Assembly: GCA_029777095.1 (NCBI GenBank) | Contig: JAKOTS010000119.1 | Location: 1 to 35,416, forward strand | Reading direction: 5' to 3' | From: Actinomycetes bacterium | Lineage (GTDB): Bacteria > Actinomycetota > Actinomycetes > Actinomycetales > Microbacteriaceae | DNA: 35,416 nt | In this document: piece after piece, positions 29,450-35,416 of the stretch | Numbering within the stretch: position 1 is the stretch's first letter | Layout: each line of letters opens with the position of its first letter | Position numbers and translations under genes: made by a program | Notes under the pieces: generated by a model | Told to the model about the DNA's origin: nothing | Databases searched by the model: none | Seen by the model: only the letters and a program-made list of their open reading frames with translations

Positions 29450-30247
29450 ATGACCGCTCGAATCCTCGCCCTCTGCAACCAGAAGGGCGGCGTCGGCAAG
29501 AGCACGACGACGTTCCAGCTCGCCCGCGCCGCGGTGCTCGCCGGTCGCCGCGTGCTGGCCGTCGACAACGACCCGCAGGGCAACCTCACGAGCAACATCA
29601 CGGCCGAGGAGGTCGACGCCGAGCAGGCGGGCCTAGCCGACGTCCTGAGCACCCGCGCCGACGACACCATGCGCGACGTCATCGTGCCCGGACTCTGGCC
29701 CGGCCTCGACGTCGTGCCGACGTCCGGGGCCACGCTCGGGAATGTCCGGGATGAACTGGTCATCGCCGGCGCCGGCCGAGAGGTTCGGCTGCGCGAAGCG
29801 CTGGCCCAGGTGATCGAGGACTACGACCTGATCCTGATCGACTCCGCGCCGTCCCTCGACCAGCTCACGATCAACGCCCTCACCGCGGCCGACGGAGCCG
29901 TGATCGTCACCCACACGAAGAAGTGGAGCCTTGACGGGCTCGGGCAGCTCCTCGACACGATCGGCAACGTCCAGCGGTACTACAACCCCGGACTGAGCGT
30001 GGCCGGAATCATCGTCAACCAGCACGAGGAGCGCACTGTCGGCGGGGCCGCCTGGCTCGACGAGCTCCGCGCGGCCGCCGAGGGCCGCGGGCTGCGCTTG
30101 ATCGGTCGACCCATCCCTAAGCGCGTCGTGATCGCAGACGCCACCGAGGCCGCACGCGGCCTCGACGAGTGGGGGAGTGCCGAGGCAACCGCGCTCGGAG
30201 CGATCTACGCCGAGCACCTGGCAGCTATCGAAGGAGATCCGTCATGA
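29450..30247 (+). CDS. parA: ParA-type partition ATPase
   Basis: The product is 265 aa. The deviant Walker A, NQKGGVGKSTTT (10-21), the LAVDNDPQGNLTSN motif and the IDSAPSLDQLTINAL Walker B region are those of small (type Ib-like) ParA proteins without an N-terminal HTH. It segregates plasmid copies by moving on the nucleoid with its DNA-bound partner. The partner gene overlaps it by ATGA. The ribosome site is acggaggt. It lies downstream of one AATA-type site, suggesting autoregulation by the partner. Confidence 0.94.
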   Translation: MTARILALCNQKGGVGKSTTTFQLARAAVLAGRRVLAVDNDPQGNLTSNITAEEVDAEQAGLADVLSTRADDTMRDVIVPGLWPGLDVVPTSGATLGNVRDELVIAGAGREVRLREALAQVIEDYDLILIDSAPSLDQLTINALTAADGAVIVTHTKKWSLDGLGQLLDTIGNVQRYYNPGLSVAGIIVNQHEERTVGGAAWLDELRAAAEGRGLRLIGRPIPKRVVIADATEAARGLDEWGSAEATALGAIYAEHLAAIEGDPS

Positions 30248-30648
30248 ACCGTCCCGCCCCCCGTAAGTCGAGCCTGTCGAGCGCAAGCCCGTTCGATCAC
30301 CCCACGGCCCCGGAAGCGGCCCAGGAGGCTCCCGCAGCGGCTCCCGCCTCCACTGCGCCCGCCCCGGCGGCCAAGGCCGCCACAGAGCCGCAGAGCGCCG
30401 CTGAGAAGGGGGAGAAGCCCGGCAAGCCCCCCAAGATCACGATCTACCAGCACCCCGACGACTCCGCCCGGATGCGGGGCGCGATCGTCGCCTACATGCG
30501 CAACGTCGGCATGACGAACCTGTCGAAGTTCGCCAACGAGGCGATCATGGAGAAGGTCGAGCGCCTGGAAGCCCAGTACAACGGCGGGGAGCCGTTCGAG
30601 CCTGTCGGCCCGGGCGTGCTGACCGTCGGCCGACCGATGGGGGAGTGA
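30244..30648 (+). CDS. probable centromere-binding partner of ParA, RHH-like
   Basis: The product is 134 aa. A Pro/Ala-rich disordered half (about 1-60) is followed by KITIYQHPDDSARMRGAIVA, YMRNVGMTNLSKFANEAIME and a final helix. The strand-helix-helix order fits a ribbon-helix-helix DNA-binding domain, as in ParG-type partners of small ParAs, whose flexible N-terminus stimulates ATP hydrolysis. Overlap with parA supports the pairing. It is a natural candidate for binding the repeated AATA-N4-TATT sites, but that is untested. Confidence 0.78.
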   Translation: MNRPAPRKSSLSSASPFDHPTAPEAAQEAPAAAPASTAPAPAAKAATEPQSAAEKGEKPGKPPKITIYQHPDDSARMRGAIVAYMRNVGMTNLSKFANEAIMEKVERLEAQYNGGEPFEPVGPGVLTVGRPMGE

Positions 30649-30649
30649 C

Positions 30650-30892
30650 ATGGTTTCTCGCACTGCAACAGCCGTGATCGTCACGGCGTCAACCGTCGAC
30701 ACCGAAGGCGTCGAGCTGACGCGCCACTACGGCCCGTTCCTGCCGCACGTCGGTTCCGCTACGACGACGTTTCTCGAGAACCTAGAGGACGAGCTGCGCG
30801 ACTCCGGCCGCTACAAGAGCTGGGATGTGTCGATCGAGGACGTGTTTATCGGCACCGACGAGTCCGATTGCGAAGTCCGACCCACCAGGTAG
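30650..30892 (+). CDS. hypothetical protein (80 aa)
   Basis: ATG 30650 lies one base after the stop of the ParA partner, so it is the third gene of the partition operon. The product has an N-terminal beta stretch (RTATAVIVTASTVDTEGVEL), a middle with FLPHVGSATTTFLENLEDEL, and an acidic end. It resembles short plasmid proteins that follow parAB genes, without a function I can name. It ends two bases from the stop of the convergent LexA-box gene. Confidence 0.65.
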   Translation: MVSRTATAVIVTASTVDTEGVELTRHYGPFLPHVGSATTTFLENLEDELRDSGRYKSWDVSIEDVFIGTDESDCEVRPTR

Positions 30893-30894
30893 GG

Positions 30895-31173
30895 CTACGG
30901 CGGCCGCTGCACGGGAGTCACCGCGGACGCCCACACCCAGGCGCGGTACTCCGTGCCGCGGATCGAGAACACCACCCCGACGGCATCCGCCGTCCAGCGC
31001 ACCGCCACCGCGTCGACGAGCGCAGGTTTCAGCCCAAAGCGCACCCACGCCCGCACCGGCTTAGGCCGCGGGTCGATCGTCACCGGCTCGGAATCCAGCC
31101 GCAGCTCCTCGCGCGTGAGCGACTGCAACGGCCCAGCACTCACCACCGCCTGCTCCAAGATGCGCTCACCCAT
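30895..31173 (-). CDS. hypothetical protein under a LexA box; true start probably at 31215
   Basis: From the first ATG the product is 92 aa (MGERILEQAVVSAGPLQSLT ... YRAWVWASAVTPVQRPP). The frame continues upstream for 14 codons as IGSNKRYAEHYDRL, which reads like the natural N-terminus, and starts at an ATC (complement of 31213-31215) placed six bases after a strong GGAGAGGAG ribosome site. So translation may begin at a non-standard ATC, or a start codon was mutated. A perfect LexA operator lies about 40 bp upstream. Function unknown; the beta-rich end looks like a small globular domain. Confidence 0.7.
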   Translation of the reverse strand: MGERILEQAVVSAGPLQSLTREELRLDSEPVTIDPRPKPVRAWVRFGLKPALVDAVAVRWTADAVGVVFSIRGTEYRAWVWASAVTPVQRPP

Positions 31174-31253
31174 CAGACGGTCGTAGTGCTCGGCATAGCG
31201 CTTATTGCTCCCGATGGCCGACTCCTCTCCGGCCAGGATGAGACTACCGCTAT

Positions 31254-31269
31254 TCGAACATGTGTTCGA
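31254..31269. promoter_or_regulatory. LexA (SOS) box TCGAACATGTGTTCGA
   Basis: This is a perfect 16-bp palindrome matching the actinobacterial LexA consensus TCGAAC-N4-GTTCGA. It lies between the MFS gene's end and the minus-strand 92-aa gene, 38 bp from that gene's ribosome-site-proximal start, so it should repress this gene until DNA damage or single-strand DNA entry triggers SOS. Confidence 0.85.
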
Positions 31270-31309
31270 GTGATGGTGATCGGCAGCGGAGGAGCGACCA
31301 GGCTGCGGA

Positions 31310-31342
31310 GCGGATGGCCCCGCTGTTCAGAGAGCCATCCGC
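31310..31342. terminator. terminator hairpin after the MFS gene
   Basis: GCGGATGGC (31310-31318) pairs with GCCATCCGC (31334-31342) around a 15-base loop. It is located seven bases past the MFS stop on the minus strand, so it ends the resistance operon before the LexA-controlled gene. Confidence 0.75.
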
Positions 31343-31349
31343 CCCAGTC

Positions 31350-32615
31350 CTAGGCGTCGAGCGGGCGTTGTAGCTCGGTGCTGCGCATCCGGCCCGCGGT
31401 CAGAGCTATGACGGCCAACGCTGGCGGCAGGACACCCGCGACGATGAAGATCGTTTCCATAGTGAAGATCAACGACAGCGGCCCGGCGATCGCGATTGAG
31501 ACGGGCATGAATGCGATCGAGACGAAGAAGTCCAGGCTCGCGACTCGGCCGATCATGTCGAGGGGCACGAGGCGTTGCAGCAGCGTGCCCCAGATCACGA
31601 CTCCGGCACCGGTCGCTGCGCCGACGACGAACAGCGCCGCCAGCATGATCCCCAGGTTGTCGGCCACGCCCAGCACGACGAGGGGGAGAGTGCCGCCGCC
31701 CCAGCAGAGGATCATGAACGTCAGGTAGCGGCGCGGCAGTCTCAGCGAGGAGACGACGAGCGAGCCGACCGCGCCGCCGATCCCGAACGCGGCCAGGAGA
31801 ATCCCGAACGTCGCTTCCGCGTCCTCGAACCGGTCGCGGGTGAGGAACGGCAAGAGAACTTCGATCGGCCCTTGAATGATGAGCGCGAGCGATGATCCGA
31901 AGATGAGCGTCCAGAGCAGCCACCGGGTGCCGGCGACGTACCGGACGCCCGCGCGCAGGTCGCCCCACACGTTCGTTTTCTCGGCAGGCGTCGCTGGGCC
32001 GGCTATCTCGTCGCGCCGGCTCAGGAAGAGCACGATGACGAAGGCGACCGCGTAGGACGCGGCCACGATCACCGCGCCGATCGCGGGGAAGAACGCACCG
32101 ACGATGATCCCGCCGAGCGCCGGCCCGAGCCCTTGCCCCATCGAGGGGCGCAGCGCGCCTTCGAGCCCGTTTGCGGCGAGGAGCTGTTCGGGCGGGAGCA
32201 CCTGGGGGAGATAGGCGCTGTAGGCGGGGTAGAAGAACGCGCTACCGGCCCCCATCGCGAAGGAGGCGACGCCGACGTGCCACAGCTCGATCGTTCCGGT
32301 GAGGGACAGGGCCGCGACGGCGGCCATGACCACGGCGGTGCATCCCTGCACGGTGATGATGACGCGCCGTTTCGAGAACCGGTCAGCGACGACCCCGCCG
32401 AGGATCGAGAACGCGAACAGGCCGAGGCTCATCCCCGTGGCGACGGCGGACAACGCCAGCGGGCTGTCGTTGAGGGCGAGCACCTGGAACACCATGACGA
32501 TCGTCCACATGCCGGTGCCGAATACCTCGATCCCGACGGCTGCGAACAACAGTCGGTAGTCGCGGGTCGCGAGGGGTCGCAGCGCGCGGAGGGCGCCAGG
32601 GTTCTTCCGGCTCAT
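31350..32615 (-). CDS. MFS efflux transporter
   Basis: The product is 421 aa with about 12 membrane helices. The MFS loop motif [14 protein letters not shown] is present after the second helix region, and the layout ([20 protein letters not shown] start; [20 protein letters not shown]) is of the Mef/enterobactin-exporter type of drug exporters. Its start overlaps the end of the ABC-F gene (ATGA), so both are made from one message. MFS-plus-ABC-F pairs such as mef-msr give macrolide resistance; here the substrate is inferred from that pairing only. Confidence 0.88.
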   Translation of the reverse strand: MSRKNPGALRALRPLATRDYRLLFAAVGIEVFGTGMWTIVMVFQVLALNDSPLALSAVATGMSLGLFAFSILGGVVADRFSKRRVIITVQGCTAVVMAAVAALSLTGTIELWHVGVASFAMGAGSAFFYPAYSAYLPQVLPPEQLLAANGLEGALRPSMGQGLGPALGGIIVGAFFPAIGAVIVAASYAVAFVIVLFLSRRDEIAGPATPAEKTNVWGDLRAGVRYVAGTRWLLWTLIFGSSLALIIQGPIEVLLPFLTRDRFEDAEATFGILLAAFGIGGAVGSLVVSSLRLPRRYLTFMILCWGGGTLPLVVLGVADNLGIMLAALFVVGAATGAGVVIWGTLLQRLVPLDMIGRVASLDFFVSIAFMPVSIAIAGPLSLIFTMETIFIVAGVLPPALAVIALTAGRMRSTELQRPLDA

Positions 32616-34267
32616 GCCCGTGCCTCACTCTCGGTCATCGCGTCGAGGCGCAGCGGGGGCCAGTCGTCGACGTCGCGGAGGAGCTGCCGGTCATGGGTGG
32701 AGAGCACCACGGCCGCTTGCGTCGTTCCGAGGGCGTCGGTGAGTTCGTCGACGAGCGCGATCGACAGATGGTTGGTGGGCTCATCCAGCAGCAGGACGTG
32801 TGGTTTCGTCGCGAGCACCAACGCCAGGTCGAGGCGGCGTTGCTGTCCCATCGACAGCTCACCGATGCGTTTGCTCGACTCCCGCGCGCGGAGGAGGCCG
32901 AGCTGCGAGAGCCCGACCGCTTCGGCGGCGGCGAGAGTGCCCGCCGCCATGAGCGCGTCGACGTGGGCGGCGTAGACCTCGCTCGCCCGCCGTTGCAGCG
33001 GCAGGTCCGTCTCCTGTCGCAGGAACCCGAGACGGATGCTCTGTGGCATCCGCACCGAACCGGTATCGGGACGCAGCTCGCCTGCGATCACGGCGAGCAG
33101 GGTCGATTTTCCAGCCCCGTTCGGGCCGGTCACGACGAGGCGGCCGCGGTGCGAGAGCGAGAACGACGCCGGATGCCCCAGGCGGCCGGCGACGCTGACG
33201 TGCTCCGCGCTCAGCAGTACTGCGCCCGTCCTGGTCGGCAGATCGGGGAACCGGAAATGCAGGGGCGGCTCCGGCACGGTGACGGCGTGCGCTTCGAGCT
33301 GTTCCTGCCTGCGGTGGACGCTCTGCACGAGCCCGCCGGCACGGGTCGCGCGGCCGTGCTTGTTGGTGCCCTTCTCGGGCCGCCAACCGGAGACGAGGCG
33401 GTTCTGTGCGGAGCTGAGACTGTCCTGCAGTCGGGCGTGCTCGGCTTGTTGCCGGTCGTATTCCTGTTCCCACCGTTCCCGCTCGGCCTGCCGGCCCTCG
33501 CGATACCCGGCGTACCCGTTGCCGTACACGCGCACTCGGTCGTCGGGAGTGGGGTCGAGGTCGACGATGGTTTCTGCGACGTCTGAGAGCAGCGCGCGAT
33601 CGTGCGTGACGATGACGACGCCGCCGGCACGGGCGCGGAGCTGCGAGCTCAAAAACTCGAGGCCGGATCGGTCGAGGTGGTTCGTCGGCTCGTCGAGTAG
33701 CAGGAAATCATGATCCGCACCGAGCAGGCACGCCAGGCGCACCCGATACCGCTGCCCCACCGAGAGGTCAGCGAGCAGCCGGGCCGGATCGGATTCCGCG
33801 TCGAGGGCGTCGAGCGCTATTCGCACCCGCCGCTCGGCGTCCCAGGCATCGAGCACTTCGGCATGCTCCAACGCGGTCGCGTAACGCTCATCAGCGCCGA
33901 CCCTGCCGGCCGAGAGCGCACGGGCGGCCTCATCGAGGGATGCCAGGGCCGCGAGCGGTTCGGCTATCGCTTCCGCGATGGCCTGGCCCACGGTGCGGTC
34001 ATCGTCCGCGGACATTTCCTGTTCCGCGATTGCGAGCGTTCCGGTGCGCTGCACCGTGCCGGCATCCGGAGTCAGAGTGCCGTCGAGCACATGGAGCAGC
34101 GTGGACTTCCCGCGCCCGTTCTCCCCGACGATCGCGAGCCGAGAGGCGGGCGTCACGGTGAGGTCGACATGGTTCAGGACACGGGTCGCTCCGCGCGTCA
34201 CGGAGACGTCGGAGGCGATGAGTTGGGCGCGCTGGCGCGCCGGTAGATGGTTGGTCGGGGTGAGCAT
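32612..34267 (-). CDS. ABC-F ribosomal-protection ATPase (antibiotic resistance)
   Basis: The product is 551 aa with two ABC domains and no membrane part. First domain: Walker [10 protein letters not shown], signature LSVGQ, Walker [12 protein letters not shown]. Second: [25 protein letters not shown]. Between them is a long charged linker with [20 protein letters not shown] and [13 protein letters not shown], like the actinobacterial resistance group of LmrC/VarM/TlrC type. These proteins displace macrolides, lincosamides or streptogramins from the ribosome. Start ATG 34267 follows cgaagga. The leader upstream suggests attenuation control. Confidence 0.9.
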   Translation of the reverse strand: MLTPTNHLPARQRAQLIASDVSVTRGATRVLNHVDLTVTPASRLAIVGENGRGKSTLLHVLDGTLTPDAGTVQRTGTLAIAEQEMSADDDRTVGQAIAEAIAEPLAALASLDEAARALSAGRVGADERYATALEHAEVLDAWDAERRVRIALDALDAESDPARLLADLSVGQRYRVRLACLLGADHDFLLLDEPTNHLDRSGLEFLSSQLRARAGGVVIVTHDRALLSDVAETIVDLDPTPDDRVRVYGNGYAGYREGRQAERERWEQEYDRQQAEHARLQDSLSSAQNRLVSGWRPEKGTNKHGRATRAGGLVQSVHRRQEQLEAHAVTVPEPPLHFRFPDLPTRTGAVLLSAEHVSVAGRLGHPASFSLSHRGRLVVTGPNGAGKSTLLAVIAGELRPDTGSVRMPQSIRLGFLRQETDLPLQRRASEVYAAHVDALMAAGTLAAAEAVGLSQLGLLRARESSKRIGELSMGQQRRLDLALVLATKPHVLLLDEPTNHLSIALVDELTDALGTTQAAVVLSTHDRQLLRDVDDWPPLRLDAMTESEARA

Positions 34268-34440
34268 TCGAATCCTTCGAGACGACGCACCAGACAGCCC
34301 ACGAAGGGCGGCCAGGGTGCGCGGATGACGGCGACCCGCGGAGGGTCAAGAACGAGCGGCCGCCGCAGGCTCGGATTACTCAACGAGCGCGGTGGGCCTC
34401 ACTCAGCCGTCAGAGGAAGTACAAATGCACCCTTCGATCG
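34268..34440 (-). promoter_or_regulatory. leader region of the ABC-F operon with attenuator-like hairpins
   Basis: The 320-bp gap 34268-34587 contains no gene of usual size. In minus-strand order it holds a hexapeptide ORF (34430-34410), a weak hairpin CGAGC/GCTCG (34369-34373 with 34353-34357) followed by TTCTT, and GACCC-TCCGC-GGGTC (34347-34333). This order, short ORF then competing hairpins then resistance gene, is that of ribosome-stalling attenuators. The 34441-34587 part contains CCGAAACC repeats and presumably the promoter. Confidence 0.5.
34410..34430 (-). CDS. putative hexapeptide leader V/M-HLYFL of the ABC-F gene
   Basis: GTG CAT TTG TAC TTC CTC TGA encodes MHLYFL. The known leader of msrD, which stalls ribosomes in the presence of macrolides and induces its ABC-F gene, is MYLIFM: same length and hydrophobic-aromatic pattern. 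The ORF lies 143 bp before the ABC-F start. A weakness is the ribosome site: gaagg directly abuts the GTG with no spacer, so the start could be further upstream in frame. Confidence 0.45.
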   Translation of the reverse strand: MHLYFL

Positions 34441-34587
34441 TACGGGGCCGCCGCAGCGTCCCGCAAACGATCGATTACGGCACGGCGACAGGGAGCATCG
34501 CGAAGACGCCGACACGCCGTGCCGAAACCCTGTGCCGAAACCTGGACCTTCCCGAAACCAATTCTGAACGTATTCGGGTCGCCCCGA

Positions 34588-35046
34588 TCAGGTTTCTGTG
34601 TATGTGACGCGCTCTGAGCGCATGAGAGGGTGTGGGGACTCGTGTCGTATCCATCCCACACGGTCCCAGAAGCCCCGCGAGTGCTCGTCATCGTTCAACG
34701 CAGTCAGTCGGGGTAGCGGGTACTGAGCCCGAATCAGCCGAAGTGTCTCTCGGCCGATGCCTCGGCCTCGTGCTGGCACCGCCACTTCGAGGGCGAGGAT
34801 ATCGAGCTGCCCTTCGGGCATGTCACCCAGAAAAGAGTTGAGCTCGGGGCCGGGGTAGAGAACGAGCTTGCATCGGGCGACCTCTGCGCCGTCCTGCTGA
34901 ACGGAGAGCCAGTGTGCCAGGTCGCTAGGTGAGGATTCACGTCCCCACCACGGCTTAACGAAATGGCCGGACGGTTCGAACGTGTACCAGTAGGTTCGCT
35001 TTTTGCGTGGAAGGACTTCAACGAGCGTCGTGGGGGCAGCGTGCAT
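34588..35046 (-). CDS. GNAT-family N-acetyltransferase
   Basis: The product is 152 aa. The acetyl-CoA binding motif is VPARGRGIGRETLRLI (about 90-105), preceded by the strand LDILALEVAV and followed by RLTALNDDEHSRGFWDRVGW, the typical C-terminal part. The N-terminal 70 residues (WYTFEPSGHFVKPWWGRESS) are specific to this protein. The substrate is unknown; next to resistance genes it might modify a toxic compound, but many plasmid GNATs have other roles. It is divergent from the truncated gene at 35097. Confidence 0.85.
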   Translation of the reverse strand: MHAAPTTLVEVLPRKKRTYWYTFEPSGHFVKPWWGRESSPSDLAHWLSVQQDGAEVARCKLVLYPGPELNSFLGDMPEGQLDILALEVAVPARGRGIGRETLRLIRAQYPLPRLTALNDDEHSRGFWDRVGWIRHESPHPLMRSERVTYTET

Positions 35047-35096
35047 GGTTCGACGGTAGTAGCCCGGCTGTTTCGGTGACTTGGTATCGTTCGGTC

Positions 35097-35220
35097 ATGC
35101 CGACCGGAGCTGCACATGATCGATTCGTGAACGAAATTGTCGACGGCAAGGTGGTCGATCAGGAATCATTCCCGTGCCGTTGCACGATCGGTGAGGATCA
35201 CCTGGACGACTCATCGGGCC
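35097..35220 (+). pseudogene. N-terminal fragment of an acidic protein, cut by the IS
   Basis: From ATG 35097 the frame reads MPTGAAHDRFVNEIVDGKVV, DQESFPCRCTIGEDHLDDSSG and then enters the IS end at 35221. The two cysteines in CRC and the acidic end are the only features. The C-terminal remnant at 200-334 is on the same strand, also acidic and also cut by the IS, so both may derive from one gene of about 85 residues. No function is recognised. Confidence 0.5.
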
Positions 35221-35416
35221 TTGACCCCGGATCGTGGACACGGTGTCATTTCGGTTATGCCGCTTCCGTGAGGGTAGCTGATCTCGCGGCCGCGTAGGTG
35301 TTCTCGTAGCTGTTCGGGGTGATCTGGCCGATCGCGGAGTGGCGTCGGCGCGTGTTGTATCGGTTCGTCCACCGGAACACGGCCCGGTAGGCGGTGGCTT
35401 GATCGGGGAACGCCGA
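35221..35416 (-). mobile_element. IS3-family insertion sequence, downstream (OrfB) end, cut by window edge
   Basis: This end begins TTGACCCC-GGATC-GTGGACAC, the partner of the inverted repeat at 176-196, and then contains the end of OrfB. GCC (35218-35220) lies just outside, as on the other side. Together with the left end this makes one element lacking its central part. Confidence 0.85.
35255..35416 (-). CDS. IS3-family transposase OrfB, C-terminal fragment
   Basis: The last 53 residues are present, ending at a TAA (complement of 35255-35257). FRWTNRYNTRRRHSAIGQIT followed by PNSYENTYAAA is the hallmark end of the DDE integrase domain of IS3-family OrfB (the W-YN--R-H-----P--Y pattern). The catalytic residues lie in the missing part. 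It is on the same strand as the OrfA fragment at 1-134, as needed for one element bridging the window ends. Confidence 0.92.
   Translation of the reverse strand, partial: SAFPDQATAYRAVFRWTNRYNTRRRHSAIGQITPNSYENTYAAARSATLTEAA

Noticed and set aside
34198..34383. 61-codon frame overlapping the ABC-F start as a possible leader peptide
   Set aside because: It runs into the ABC-F gene in another frame, has no ribosome site and no resemblance to known leaders; the hexapeptide further upstream is a better candidate.

Overview
The window is GC-rich DNA that looks like an almost complete conjugative plasmid, about 35 kb, from an actinobacterium. A Microbacteriaceae or other Micrococcales host is my inference from protein style: the SCO6880-type transfer protein, the DUF4913 protein, an AEP-primase replication protein, frequent GTG starts and ATGA/GTGA gene overlaps. 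Both ends lie inside an IS3-family element read on the minus strand. The left end holds the transposase OrfA start and one inverted repeat; the right end holds the OrfB end and the other. The bases just outside both repeats are GCC. This fits a circular replicon cut open at its single IS copy, but two separate copies would look the same from here.

Layout. 0.2-2.8 kb: remnant and small ORFs, then a type II restriction-modification set on the minus strand (GIY-YIG nuclease, C5 methyltransferase, and a small Cys-rich gene). 2.9-4.7 kb: VbhA-like antitoxin, Fic toxin, a 47-residue ORF and a serine resolvase in an overlapping plus-strand operon. 4.7-5.8 kb: three small minus-strand genes around a dense hairpin cluster that includes a four-way-junction fold. 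5.8-9.0 kb: a probable oriT zone, MobC, the relaxase and a coiled-coil protein, closed by a strong terminator. 9.1-18.1 kb: a minus-strand type IV secretion operon (DUF4913, VirD4 coupling protein, VirB4 ATPase, SCO6880 protein, VirB6/TrbL-like channel, a VirB8-like anchored protein, a small pilin-like protein and a P-loop-like protein). 18.1-22.7 kb: the divergent plus-strand arm (HTH regulator, lipoprotein, cell-wall hydrolase, MinD-like ATPase, FHA protein, small protein). 22.7-25.0 kb: palindrome-rich control region and primase-type replication gene. 25.0-30.9 kb: an establishment/maintenance block with ArdC-like antirestriction protein, NrdH-like redoxin, SSB, ParA, an RHH-like partner and several unknowns. 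30.9-31.3 kb: a LexA-box gene. 31.3-35.2 kb: cargo, namely an ABC-F ribosome-protection protein with an MFS pump, a GNAT acetyltransferase, and a gene cut by the IS.

How the parts fit: relaxase, MobC and oriT start transfer; VirD4, VirB4 and channel proteins move the strand; the M23 hydrolase opens the wall. The ArdC-like protein, SSB and methyltransferase protect incoming DNA. ParA/RHH, resolvase, Fic/VbhA and the R-M pair keep the plasmid in the population. The most unusual features are non-coding: two copies of a 180-216 bp folded element with 20-bp terminal inverted repeats ahead of the antirestriction and redoxin genes, an AATA-N4-TATT motif repeated in the intergenic gaps of the same block, the compact cloverleaf at 5.3 kb, a perfect LexA box before a gene lacking a normal start codon, and a hexapeptide leader before the ABC-F gene.
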